A stretch of DNA of 64,000 bases, from positions 75,340,002 through 75,404,001 of the forward strand of contig OX439039.1 of NCBI GenBank assembly GCA_949317995.1. Direction: 5' to 3'. Each line of letters begins with the position of its first letter. Within the stretch, counting starts at the first letter, position 1. The notes below the pieces were generated by a model, which had not been told where the DNA came from, did no database searches, and saw only the letters and a list, made by a program, of their open reading frames with translations. The translations under genes and the position numbers were made by a program. This stretch comes from Acholoe squamosa. Taxonomy: Eukaryota > Annelida > Polychaeta > Phyllodocida > Polynoidae. Positions 1 to 13,300 of the stretch are shown here, in pieces.

Positions 1-1733
1 CAACAGAACCAATTCCCAATCTTTTCACAACAGCCTCAAGGCTAAAAGAGATATTTCCTAAGAAATCGACCAAAAATCATTGAAGGGTATGCAGTGTATT
101 TTATAAAATCAGGCCTTAGAGTCCCTCACTCCTTAAAACCAATGAATCATTAAGCATTCAGGTTTACTTGAATTGTCTGACTGAGGGTTATCTCACGAAG
201 CTCCGCTGTTGTTTTAGCGCAATATGATCCAAATTACATTCATTTTGAATAAAATAATGATTTTTAAGCAGATATGAAGTCATGTTCAAATGGCCATGGA
301 ATACAGGGTAGGGTTATTGCATGGCGGTGCATGTGCAATACGGGGCTCCTAAGTTAAACCTATGGGACCTATTCAGCCTGAGATAAATGAAAAAGAAATC
401 ATAAGTTATTTGCCAAATTCGCATTCATAAAGATATTGTACACGTAAAATCATAAAAATGATGTGGTGAAGCTGGAACAACAACAACAACAACAAAGGAT
501 TATAAAACGCATGGTAGATATATGCACTCTTCCCCTTTTAGAATATTGCCATGGTCTAAAAGGCACTGTGAGTACATAGATCATATATAATATATCATCC
601 CTAGGCCAATAGATGATTGGATGGTGCACTCCATTAGGAGATGAATCAGGATGATAAAAAAAGATCGTCCATGCACCTCAGTGTGGATAGAAATCTATAT
701 GCCCCAATAGGAGCAATCTTATCTCCTACTGAGCGACTTCTATTGTGTAGAGGTCATGTACCTCACAATAACCACTCCCATCTGGATCAAGGAGATTGAT
801 ATTATCATATACCTTTCATGTCTAGACGATTATTAGCACCGATTATTAGCTTTCATGTCTAGACGATTATTAGCACCAGCAGGCCACAGTACACAAATAG
901 TCTCGTCTTTATCTATACCTGACATGCACCTGTTCCTTCTACACTGGCCATAGGCCCATATTTCTCTTCCATTGCCCACAGCTATTTGCTTTGTGTTCAG
1001 GTAAATGGCATTGCCGCTGGAAAAAATAAATAAGCAAATGTCCACGACCAGCTTCATTGAATACGGGCAGCCCCACCAAGGTGAATACGATGCCAAATTT
1101 TTCACGGGAGTGGACATTTGTTTTTATGGCCCTACGGGATGAATTTGCTTTTAAGTAAAGAATCACAATGATATTTACCTGTTTTGAAGCCATCATGTCG
1201 TCTCGATTTGTTTTGATCTGCCATCTTGGCTGGCTCGAACAAGTAGGTCACTTGATAGGGGAGCTAGCCGCTGCTTTTAGTTTTGGATTAAAATAAATGT
1301 TCCTTACGCAAGGCAATGTTTTCTTTATTAACATGGCGCTAATACGATATACCTTAAAACAAGTCATAACATAAAATTATTGAACTATTCCTATCGTTCT
1401 TTTACCATAAAACTTCTAATAACCATACCTTTGAATATGCGAGGATTATATTCCATCCCCTCATTGAGTACAGCGTAAGTAGTACAAATCTATATTGTCG
1501 TTGGTATTAGCCATGGCATAAAGATCATTTCTCAATTTCACAATTGATATTTAAACGTTTTAAAGGGTTGCTTTTAGACGTTACCCTGGAAACAATATTG
1601 TATATATATAAAAAAAATATAATGAAACTGTCTTAAATATGACTATACTAATCGCAGGATGTTTGATTGAACATTTTAGCGTGTTTTTTTTTTCTTCAGT
1701 GTACAGCACTGTGAATCCACTGGGTATACAGGG

Positions 1734-2000
1734 GACTATTGCGAAAAGAATTGGAATTGAATTCTCACTGTACCTATTTGATCTTTAAATTCTCCACTCT
1801 TCCCCACCCTGAGAATCGACTTTTCAGAGAAATGGTTCCTACTTGAGAATTACACCCCAATTCTGTACCACTCCTATACCACTCATCTGACCAATTCCTT
1901 TTTCGCAGCACATGAGGGAATCTATTCCCTGAGTTGAGTGAGTTCCGTTTTGGGAATAGCAGCTCCGACAGAATCAATTCCAAGTCTTTTCGCAATGGCC
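1734..2000. mobile_element. Small inverted-repeat element, GAATTC-end family, copy 1
   Basis: Left end ATTGCGAAAAGAATTGGAAT and right end ...ATTCCAAGTCTTTTCGCAAT are inverted repeats of each other. About 265 bp with no coding capacity: a MITE-like non-autonomous element. Close relatives at 2049-2350 and 23098-23350, and a right end at 1-45. Confidence 0.65.
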
Positions 2001-2048
2001 TCCTGGTTAAGTTGAAGAGTGAACCACCACAATTGTAATGCAGAAGAG

Positions 2049-2350
2049 CAGTGGAGGCTATTGCGAAAGGAATCGGAATCGAATTCTTACTGTCATAACT
2101 CACCTTCCAGTTCCTGGCCATTTCCCTGCTCAGAGCTAACTTCTTACCATACACTCAGAATCAATCCTCTTAGTGTGAGTCACACTGGGAAGCATTCCCC
2201 AATTCATGAAAACTTAAGAATCAATTCTATAACCTATTACCTTGCTGCAAAACAGGGGAGAAGTCATTGACTGAGGGTAGTCAGTTCCCATTTGGGAATA
2301 GCACCTCCGACAGAATTGAATTCCTGTCCTTTCGCAACACCCTCCAGTGT
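2049..2350. mobile_element. GAATTC-end MITE family, copy 2
   Basis: Begins GGCTATTGCGAAAGGAATCG and ends ...CCTGTCCTTTCGCAACACCC, inverted to each other; shares the internal TTGGGAATAGCACCTCCGAC motif with copy 1, from which it is separated by only about 50 bp. Confidence 0.6.
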
Positions 2351-3758
2351 AGTTTCACACTGTATTATTATTGTTGTTGTTGGAAAAACTCTTTTAAGCC
2401 AGTGAAAAACGTTTTTCAGTGCCAAAATGATAAGATAGATGATTTTTTAATCTTTTTCTCTGATAGTTCGATGCTTTGCTAGGGTTGGTGGAATGAATGG
2501 AATTTTTTTTTGTTTATGCCTGAAATGTGATCATATATACTTTAGGAATTTATAGCGATCTGGCATTTTGTGGTAGTGATTCAGGGAAAAAGGATGTGCG
2601 CATCTAGTAAATATAGTCTCCCTTGTGCTATATCTGCGTTCCTCGTGGCCAGAGAGGCTGAGAGGTATGCAACATTTATTACTTACAGCAGTCCAGACTG
2701 CACTATTGCTATATGTGATCGATGGTGATTGGTTGAGGAAGGGTGGTTGTAATCAGGAGAATCTCTGAACCATCTGTGCGAACACTTTGACTGACATTTA
2801 ACACAGATTTCATGTTTCTTGCAATGTCTATTGTGCCAATGAAACAACTGCGTATACTAGATGGAAATGGGAATATCTAGCTCTGGCTTGAAGGAAAATA
2901 CCATCCTTTGGTCTTTTTTACAAATAAATGCTCCTATAGTAGCTGTCTTTTCACAGTGCATTCATATTGCCTTTGGTTATCAGCAGTAAAAAGTCCCACA
3001 GACTTATCTCAGATGAAATAATGATGTTGTACACAGTGTATTTAAAATTACAAAACATCCTCCATGCTTAAGTAATGCAGCATCTGAATGCATTTTGTCT
3101 ATTGTGACGTCATAGATTACATCGCTGAAGCTTGCCATATTCCCTCATAATAGCAGATGTGCTCATATGCATGTAAGGATCTTTTTATTACATATAAAGT
3201 CTACCAAATGAAGACATCATGAAACTAGGTTTAGGCTTTTCCTATAATGGTATTTCCAAGGATCAACCAGAAGTATTTGTCAATGATGCAGACCAGAAAG
3301 AATGAAATTGGGCCTTTTTTTTTATCAGAAAGTCATGGGGAATGGCTATCCTATAAGTGTGTATATCTTAAGGTCAATGATGGTTCTCAACAATACAATT
3401 TGTATTACAAATAATGCATCAGGCTGTCGGATCTCTACCTATTTCAGATTAAAATTCCACCTTAAAGGCTAGTGTGCTAGCACCTTGACAATCAATCAGT
3501 AATCTAGTAATAGTTATTTGAAATCATACTTAAATAGTTATACAGTCCACCCTTGGTCCCCCTACCCTTTAATTCCTCAGATCATTCATTACCTCAGACA
3601 CAGGATCTACAACTCCATCTATATTTTCCATTATATTTGGACTTAAATCCTTAGATAATTTGCTTCCTAAGACAATTTCCTTTTCATTTTAAAATCTGGG
3701 AAAGCATGGGCCGACTGTTCTTTCTTTAAATGTTTTCCCTTTATTATCTTTCCATTAG

Positions 3759-4311
3759 GTTTTGGACTGCTGGAAGCGGGCTGTGTCAGTATCAAGAACG
3801 AAGTGAACATCATGGTGAAAAATGCAGTGGACGTCATCTTTGGTGGACTCACATATTGGGCATTTGGCTATGGGCTCAGCTTTGGCGAGGACAAATATGC
3901 TAACCCCTTCTGCGGCATAGGGTTTTTCATGGTGGACACCAATGATCCAGACCTCATGGGAATTGTGTATTCCAACTTCATCTTCCAACTGTCCTTTGCC
4001 ACTACAGCGACCACGATCGTGTCAGGAGCCATGGCTGAGCGGACCAAACTGACTGCTTATATAATCTTCTCCTTGTTGAACACAATTGTGTATGTGATCC
4101 CAGCACATTGGATGTGGGCCAATCTCGGCTTTCTCAACCAGCTCGGGGTCATAGATGTGGCGGGATCTGGAGCCGTGCACCTCGTAGGAGGAACCTCTGG
4201 GCTGGTGGCTACTTTGATGCTGGGGCCACGGATAGGCCGCTATGAAAAGGGCAGTGACCCTCTACCACCTGGCAATGCTACAAATGCAATAGTGGGAATG
4301 TTTATGCTCTG
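3759..4311 (+). CDS. AMT gene 1, exon 2
   Basis: Starts after acceptor ...TCCATTAG and ends before donor GTAAGT; enters in phase 1, leaves inside a TGG codon. Encodes most of the first half of the transporter, from GFGLLEAGCVSIKNEVNIM to ATNAIVGMFMLW. It contains GAMAERTKL and the aspartate and first pore histidine in DVAGSGAVHLVGG. Length (553 nt) is identical to exon 2 of gene 2. Confidence 0.95.
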
Positions 4312-7300
4312 GTAAGTTGCACCTTTACTTTATCAATATATTTGTATATTCATTCCATAGCCTTGACTTATATGAAAGGATAATACCTTGCTGTGCCTAA
4401 ACGAAGTACCATTCAACTTCAAGTATGGTGCTAAAAAAGGGGCATTTGAGTAGGTACCTAGTTGGGAGAAGTCAGTCAGTATAATATACTATAGAGTGTG
4501 TAGGTACCTGATAGAGCAGCTCTCTCTGTTTTAAACAAGGCAGGTGACTAATGTGGTGAGTGCAAGTTGAATGGTGAAGCAGAGCGTGACTTCTTTTGAA
4601 AAGAGGGTACCTAATGACAGCTCTTTTTACCATAGGAGCAACACGCTCCTGTCCTGCAGGCAGGATATATTATTCCATGGTGCGCCCTAGGAGGGTGTTG
4701 CTCCTATTGTAAAAAGAGCTGTGAGTATGTGCCCTCTTTTCTAAACAAGTCGTGCTCTGCTTCACCAAAGTACTTGCACTCACCACATCAGTCTGAAAAG
4801 TCACATGCTTTGTTTAAAACAGAGAGAGCTGCACTATCAGGTACCTACGCATGTCACACACTCTATAGTAAGCTAATAAATCATGGATATTGCAGCCCTA
4901 GGGCCGTACATGCTGAATGCTGGTATATCCAGCATGTTAGGCCCGTGGGCTGCAATATCCATGACCTAATAGGTTTATACCACGATTTCCTCCATTTTGT
5001 ATTAATTTCTTACCTGATATCCACAGAATATAGCCAGGAGAAGATATTTTGTAAGTGCAAGCAATATGGCTCGGGTCTGCTCTGCGCGAAGCGGCGAGGG
5101 TATATCCAGCATGTTAGGCCCGTGGGCTGCAATATCCATGACCTAATAGGTTTATACCACGATTTCCTCCATTTTGTATTATTTTCTTACCTGATATCCA
5201 CAGAATATAGCCATGAGAAGATATTTTGTAAGTGCAAGAAATACGGCCCGGGTCTGCTCTGCGCGAAGCCATTGTTTTTGTTCCTTGCCGGGAGAGGTAC
5301 CGCTGTGTTTACGCACACTTTTCGTATGGAATCCAACCATGACATGTCGAGATATTAAAAAGAATACATCCTTAGATAGTCTTAATGATCCCTCCATGTC
5401 AAATGAGTCCATAATATTAACAATAAAGAAGAATCCATTGATTTTCCAAAACGGTCCGAAATTTTCGGCGTCTTCCTCGTATGGCGAGCGGATGACCTAT
5501 ATCTACATCCGGGCCACTGACACACTTTCGTCGGACAAGGAGCTGGGTGGGAATGGCCGGACCACAACTCACGTACATTGGGAAAATCAATGGATTCTTA
5601 TTTATATCGAAGAAAATGGAGAAAATTAGCACGTATTCCTTTTCTATGGATCGAACACTTCTTGGGATTTCGATATTATAACATGTCAAGGTTGAAATCA
5701 AGACATAGGACTAGGACCTCAGGTTAGAACTTATTTATTTTCGCATTGGGATTTCATCACCGTACAGTGTGGCGCTATGGCTAAGGCCGTCACCTACCAC
5801 CACTGCGGCCGGGTTCAATTCTCATACGAGTTGGCACGATTTTTCACAATGGAAAATTGCTAGATTAACTTTGTATAGCTGCCATAATTTCCAAAAATAT
5901 TCAAAGTCCAACTTGACCCCGAAAAAGTATATACCAAAAATTCCAAAAATGCACATGTGTGGTATATGCAGAATAATGCACAACTAAACTGCATATAAAC
6001 CCACCGGAAGTGCCAGAATCGTGGTATAATATATTATACTGACTGACTTCTCCCAACTAGGTACCTACTCAAATCCCCCTTTTTTAGCACCATACTTGAA
6101 TGACCACTTGTGAGCAACAGAAAGGACAAGTTATAGCTACATGAAAAGAAAGGACTGGAAACTAGGGCATTTTTAGCCAGTTCTTCCTTTTGCTATAGGA
6201 GCAACACCCTCCTGAAGAACTCTCAACGACATCCCATCAAGAGAAGTGATCAGAGCTGACATGAATGGGGGATGTAAATACCCTTGGGGAGATTCACAGT
6301 AATATTATCAACATCATTGTGAAATGCCCTCCTGGCCCTTTTGTATATCTCTGTTACTACTTATCGTCTTAACATTAAAGTGTGATTTGAAACTCTCTCG
6401 TTTGATTTCCAGGTGGGGTTGGCTTGGCTTCAACTGTGGCAGCACTTTTGGTATTTCAGGAGGGAAATGGAAATTAGCAGCAAAGTAAGTAACACTAAGT
6501 GCTGACGGATTAATTCTTAAAGTCTCCTTGAGGTTCCTGAGGCTAACTCTGTGTTCCCTCACATTGGTGATTATGGTCTTCTGAATCTAGATGAGTACAA
6601 ACATATCTTTTCTTTTCTTTGAATCAAGAGATGACTAAAGTTATTGATACTGACTTTATGATGTAAAGATAAATAGATTAAAAAAAGAAAGAAATGGATC
6701 TAATTGTACATAGAAAGCTTTCCATAACCAACTCATCCTTGTAAAGAATTTCTAGAAGAAACTGCTTGTACTACTATATAGCATTTTTTAAATCTAACAG
6801 TAACATGATTTGAGTCATTAGCCTAAATTCGCAATACCTTTTGCCTTTTCAGGTCTGCAGTGACAACAATAAACGCGTCTATGGGAGGAGGCTTTATAGG
6901 GATTACATACAGGTAAGTGTCGAGCAAATACCAGTAATGAGGCGATTTATCGGGCTACTCAGCAGCGACTTTTCTTTACCTTGTTGAAGGTGACAAGTGA
7001 AATAGTAGGCCTACATCTCTTTAAAAACACATTCCTAACTCAAATTAAAAGACACAGACTACACCAGGGCTTACTCTAAAAATCACCATCCAATTTTGAG
7101 CAAAAAAAACCCTCATTTTGAATCATTTTCATGTTGGTTCAGTTTGTTGACAAGGTAATGCCATTAGCTATTGGTTGTTTCCAAGTAGAAGGATTAGAAA
7201 AAGAAATACCTCTACCTGACTACCATACACTAGATTGACCTTATAATTTGGTCTTTTCCAACATTGTTGCAGCTATGTATTCCGGAACCGGAAATATAAT

Positions 7301-10300
7301 GTCACTGACCTGGTGAACTCTGTCCTCGGAGGTCTCGTTTCTGTGACAGGTAGGGAGAATTTACACCTCAATCATATGAACAATTAATTGAATAGAAGTC
7401 CATTTCAAGTATTTCTCCTCAGCTGAATACATGTTACAAGAATCCGATTATTACATATACCACAAAGAGCTCCCTGATGTTGCAATACACCTTATTTTCC
7501 TTTTAGCAGTATTTTAAAACATTTAGTATACCAGTATCAGTATTCATAAAGATGTAAAAATAATGATGAATTAAGAATTTCATGATGAACACATGAGTCT
7601 ACTAATTCTTGATATAATCACAGATTTATGCTTGTATAATGTGATGTGCTTTCTGGTGATGTCGTAAGAATGTGAAACCTAAAATTCATTATGATTATTA
7701 GGGTAGGTTCACCTTAAGTCGGCCACATACCCCAAGTCGGCCAGCCCACCCATTGACCAGAATAATCCTGCAGATTCCGTGATATTGTTTCATGGCCTTT
7801 GGGTGGGGTGGCCTTCTTACGGTATATCTTCGACTTGTGGCAAATCTACCCTATGTCAGTTTACGGTCCGCTACCTTTTGCCTGTAGTTTAGAGTCTGCT
7901 AAGCCTCAAATTTAGCTAAATGGAGAATAGAATTAGGGGCGCGTCCCCCTTTCTTCAAAATCTTGGATCCGTCACTGGTAAAACTGATTGCATCAAGAGT
8001 TGGTCTCCTTTTCAATGGAAACGTTTTGTGTAATGCATTGTGTCTCTACATTTCCTGCTTTAATATGAAATAGATATCTTCTTTGCTTCAGTGAAGATCG
8101 GCCTCTTTAATGTACTTTCTTTTGGTGGGAGGATAAGGGATTTGATCAAAGTTCTCGATCTACTCATGCCATTACATGTGCTAAAAGGTTGTCCTTTTTG
8201 TTTCTGTGTTCACTCCAAGATTCATGGAAGAACATATATTGAATGTGAAACTTATTTGTGTTTATCCAAATGTATATGCAGCTTTTATCAATTTAAAGGA
8301 AATGAATTTCACAATCTAGTATCTGGCGTCTATGTTGATTTAGCCCGGTGGACCTATACCCAGCCAGCACATCCACATGGCCCTAGATGGGAACCCACTG
8401 GCCTTTCTGGGCCAGCCCAGATGTGGGTTCAAGCTGGTAATTGTCTGGGCTGCCAGGTGGGGCCCAGGTGGGCTCAGTCCAGAAGCAAGTATCTCAGCTT
8501 AGCCCTCCTGGAAGTCATTTCTCAGACACTAAGTTTTGGGCACCCTGAAATCGTACTGACCTGGCCAGGATCGGAAGGGAATTCTTCATTGTACAGGGTC
8601 AATCACTACGATTACAGCAGATACAGATGGAAAAGGCATGCACCTGAATAGGCAATCGTAGGTAATACATGATCACCAAGGGTCAATCACTATGATTGGA
8701 TTGGATCATAGGGGTGATTGAAATCGGAGGGAGAGGGGTAGGATCGTAGTGTTTGAGAAATGGATAGCTGAGAGCTGTTTCACAAGGAGACTGAAATTAA
8801 GATCGATCTTTGGGCTATATGAGTGACCACTTAAGATCAGTCATTTGGTAATGACTACAAGTGTTTTCAGAACAAGCTGTTACTCATATCAGAACATAAA
8901 ACTGGTCCTTTAGAAACAGCTGTCAATTAGACATAGAGGCAGTAATCAAGATTAGTTGTAAGGTCACTCACAGACCAATCATCTAGCTTGTAAGTTCGAT
9001 CAACCAGTTCACAATATGTCTTTACCTTGTAATTTCATGATAGGAAAGGGGTATTTCAGAAGGGTATTTCATTTTTATCTATGCCTGACATCATGCATTA
9101 ACTCTTCCTTTACCAACTACACATTAATGCGTAGTTTTGGCCGATTTTGGCCAACTTTTGGCCCATATTGAGTACACTATAACTTCCAAAAAATCCATTG
9201 AAACTCTTTGAATTTTTTGTTAGACCTAGCCTGAATTGGGTTCTCCAGAGAGTCCAAAGAGTTAGTCGGTATATTGAGCATGGCAGTTTTACAAACTTGA
9301 GACAACATCTTAAATTACCCTAAAGGTTTTCTATAGATTTAATCAATAGTTAGGCTAAAAATCATGAAAAATGTCAAATAGTATTAATTTTTTGGTGAAA
9401 ATTGACTTTGTACTTTTTTTCATGCTCAACAAAATGGCATGGAAAATATGTGTGTATTTTGATGCATTATTGTCCATTTTGGCTGGTAACCAGGCAACAG
9501 GTATGAAAAAATGCAGATTTTCCATGGTTTTGGTTGTCATGGTAACCAAAAAATATTACTTCCAAAATTCATTATCTGCCAAAATTTCAACAAAACAAAA
9601 TATTTACTACAATATGCACTTTACATAATTGCAATTGATACAGGGCGTGCTGAGATATTGCAGTTTGAAGTTAACTCATGAGATAAACTTTTCTCATCAT
9701 ATCACCACATTATAATGATATATCTCATTAATCAAACTAGATAGAGGAAACTAGGGTGTTGTTCTATCTAACTGATTAGCCTAGCTTAACCGGTCACCAT
9801 TTCCGTTCTAATTTGAATATTCACATAATTCCAACGGTTTTTGATAGTTTATGTTATAAACTAAAACCCAAAAATTTGCTCTGAAATACTCTTGTAAAGG
9901 AAGAGTAAAAGGATTTGTGGAATTCCACTTATTGATATGATTTTTCACATTTATGTGTACCCTTAACCTCCCACATAAATCAGCTACTTTATGTTGGTCA
10001 TATGTCACTCTTACACCGGCCCTTCACTCATAAGTTTCACCCACCGTTTCCTTTTGAAACACTTCGACTGGTAGCAATAAGCCAATGATGAGTCTTCTGA
10101 TGACCATATGAGTGACATTGCTCCTATACCAATATCACTCATATATAGTGCTTGTGAAATATGTCTCTGAGAGCTGTTTCACAAGGAGAAGGAAATTACG
10201 ATGAGTCTCAGTGACATATGGGTGATCCCTTATGAATGATCTTTTCCAAGTGTTTCACAAGCATCACTCATAAGTATTGACATATGTCACTCATATGTTG

Positions 10301-13300
10301 AAATTTAAGATCAGTGCTTTAGAAACAGGTGTTGCTGGTACAAGGATCACTCGTCAAAATATGTCTGAAGACCAATTATGATCACTAGAGTCAAACAGAA
10401 TTGGACAAATATGTTGTAATACTGTATCCTACATTTACAGCCAAAAACAAGTTAAAATGACCTGTGAAAAAAAAACCCACAGATGTTTAAGACCCAAATT
10501 ACTAGTTAATACCATAAAGAAAATGTTAAATTACATTTTCTTAAGGGTTTTACACATTTATGTGGACTTTTTTAGGTGCCCATAAATTTGGCTTCAGAAA
10601 CATCTTTATGTTGGTTGTATCTCACTCATACAAGGCATTCAGGCAGCGGTTTTCTAACCATATGCAGTGCATTGTGGGTGGGGGTGACCTCGAACGCTAA
10701 CTACACAACCTTAGCTTGTTCCCTCCACCCCTTTCCACCCCAGCCAGGTCTGGCTAGGTACCATTCCCTAACTATGCTTGGGAGGGTAATTTCACCTTTA
10801 GCTATCACCTTCCCTTTTGAAACACCTCCTACTATGAGTAAGCTATACATATACGACCAGTGAACCCAATGATTGGTCTTAGTACCACCTTATGAGTAAT
10901 CTTGCTCGTAAGTCCATATCACTCGTATATAGCCATTGTGAAACCACTCTCTGGGCCCACCTGGCAGCCAAGACAATTACCATTTTACCAGCTTGAACCC
11001 ACATCTGGGCTGGCCCAGAAAGCCCAGTGGGTTCCCATCTGGGGCCCATGTGAACGTGTTGGCTGGGTATTCAGCCTTCTCCTGTGTCTGTGTTGTCAGC
11101 TATTTGACAGGCGTTATATCATTTCTACCATAAATCCTCGCGTATAGGACGCTCCTCGCGTATAGGACGCACCCCTAGTTAATCTAAAGCCTAAAGGACA
11201 CCCCTAGGGTCAAATTTTGGTGATTTTAGTACTGTTCTATAGTGGAAAATCCTCATCTATAGGACGCACCCCCAACTTCTGACAATGCTATAGGACGCAC
11301 CTGGGGTCATTTCAGTGCATAAGACGCGTCCTATATGCGAGGATGTACGGTAGTTCTATGTGTTGTTACACTATTGTACCCAATGCTGCTGTCAAATCAA
11401 GTCGGTGACGACTTCACCTGCCGACCCTTTTTTAATTTCCTTAACATTAAACTATATCTATTTATTCCAAAACGATTTCAACAACTGATGATCCCTGTCG
11501 TTTTGGTTCATACCAAATTCATTTACAGGTAGAAAATGACACATTCTTTGAAAAAAGGAAACTTTCTTTGAAAAAGGGAAACCCCAAACCATGCACTGAT
11601 TAATTTTGCCCCCCCCCCACCCACTCAGTCCAAGTTTCCTTTGAATCTTTGTATGATTTTTTGCAACTTACTTTTCTAATTTTCTTTGTGATCTCGACTA
11701 TTCCCCTGCGCTGCTTTTGATCAATTTTGTACATACCAGTAGTTAGCCTTGGAATGATTTTATTATTTCAATTTTACATTTATCATTATATTGTCATTAG
11801 TTTTCACTTAATTCTGCGTCCATATTTTAAAAGTCCATACGTAAGGCATGACTTGATTCCCAATTTTTATCATTACAATGCTTACTTTCCTAAAATATGG
11901 ACAAAATCCAATAGGAGAGAATTTCACAATGACAATGCCAATCAGTATTTTTATGAAACACCCTCTAGACCTGTACACACTGAAAAATCTGTTTACTTTC
12001 TTGTAATATTTTGGCAAAGGTGTAAAGGGTTTTGGCCAAAAAAGTGTTTCACAAAATCTTACAAGAAAGTGTTTAAAATATTAAACACATTTTTTAGTGT
12101 TCACTACTCATCAATAGCATGGTCTATCCATTTGCCCACAGGCAGTTGTGCCCTTATCAGACCCTGGGAGGCAGTCATCATGGGCATGATTGGCGGCACC
12201 ATTGCAGTGAACGGCGTAAAAATATTAGACGCTCTGCGCATAGACGACCCCGTCAGCGCCATATGTGTTCACGGCTTTTCTGGTCTCTGGGTGAGTTCAC
12301 CAGTTCATCTACAAAGCCATGAGACCAATGCACCTGGAGGGCATTTCTCAGGAGCCTACGAGAGGAAAAAACTTGTCTGCTAGAGCTAAGGCCTCTTTAG
12401 GTTTGCATTGGGTCTGTTGGCAATTTGAAGGTACTCTACAAGAAGAGTCCACAGAAATAGCGTCCAGAACGCTTTTATAATGAGGAGCATACTAGTGCAC
12501 CCTTCAAATCTCATCATAAACTCAATACAAAGTCAATCAACCTTAGCTCTCTGATAGCCTGGTTTATTCAAGTAGGACGCTGAGAAATGGCCTCCTGGCA
12601 TTATCACAGAATCCCACAGAAAGAACCAAGACTAGGCGGGAAGCATGGCACAGCCCAAAGCAAGTGGCGAGCTACACTAACAAAAAAGAATGTGAGGAGT
12701 CAAATCCGAGTCAAGTTTTATGTCAGCACGACTGCCGCTTTACTAAAGAGAGGAGTGAGGGATTGTTGGACTCCGAGAGAGAAATATGCTTCGTTGGATC
12801 CTTGGTCAAAGGCCTGTTACAGGCCTTGTTCAAAAGTCCATGGCTCCCCTCGTTTCCTACAGCAAAAACATTCCGGAGAGAGAATCCTGCAGTACTTGGG
12901 AAAGAGAGCACTGCAATGCTCCTTGAAAGGGGAGTCATCCTAATGATAAGTAAGCCCCTGAGTCAAGGGTCACCGTGACCCCCTCACTTTTATTTGAGGA
13001 GTTGCCTCCGCAGGGAGCCACTTGCCGAGGGTTGTAAAATGGACTAGAACTCGTTTGGTTCTTTCTTCAGTTATCTTCCATGTTTTCAGGTGACTTCTGA
13101 CCTTTTTTCTCTACCTTAAAATCCCTTAATGGATTTGGCCTGGTATGGCCAAATCAATTTTAAGGTGCTCCATGAGCAATCACTCGATAATCCAGATGAT
13201 TAGGAACCCTCTATGGTCCTCTAAGACCACATAAGTTTTGAATAAACGATGAGCGTGAATTATGCTCTTATTTTCATCCATGAAATGATAGAAAGGATAC

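Larger units (their letters stand above)
1..3758. other. Upstream region, repeat-rich, no exon recognised
   Basis: AT-rich noncoding sequence. It holds copies of a small element with GAATTC-containing ends (1-45 partial, 1734-2000, 2049-2350), a 28-bp duplicated motif at 812-880, and otherwise nothing I can identify. The missing first exon of AMT gene 1 was looked for here (NIS...W and a phase-1 donor after MQ[ST]) and not found. Confidence 0.6.
4690..6215. mobile_element. Element with CTCC/GGAG-type ends interrupted by a nested insertion
   Basis: Starts AGGAGGGTGTTGCTCCTATT and ends CTATAGGAGCAACACCCTCC, matching the ends of the 14028-14385 copy. The interior is split by about 1.16 kb of foreign sequence (roughly 4873-6030): an 80-bp hairpin, a 177-bp tandem duplication and a tRNA-like segment. 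The uninterrupted sequence is seen at about 14204-14216. Confidence 0.65.

Noticed and set aside
4729..5358. 209-codon frame on the plus strand
   Set aside because: It spans a foldback arm and a 177-bp tandem duplication; the repeated half is a copy, with no family resemblance.
8091..8651. 186-codon plus-strand frame in AMT gene 1 intron 5
   Set aside because: Crosses the end of an inverted-repeat element, unrelated composition in each half, no splice links.
12587..12978. Two overlapping frames of 118 and 104 codons between exons 6a and 6b
   Set aside because: Neither resembles Amt or any family I know, they overlap in different frames, and including them would break the exon 6 to 7 frame.
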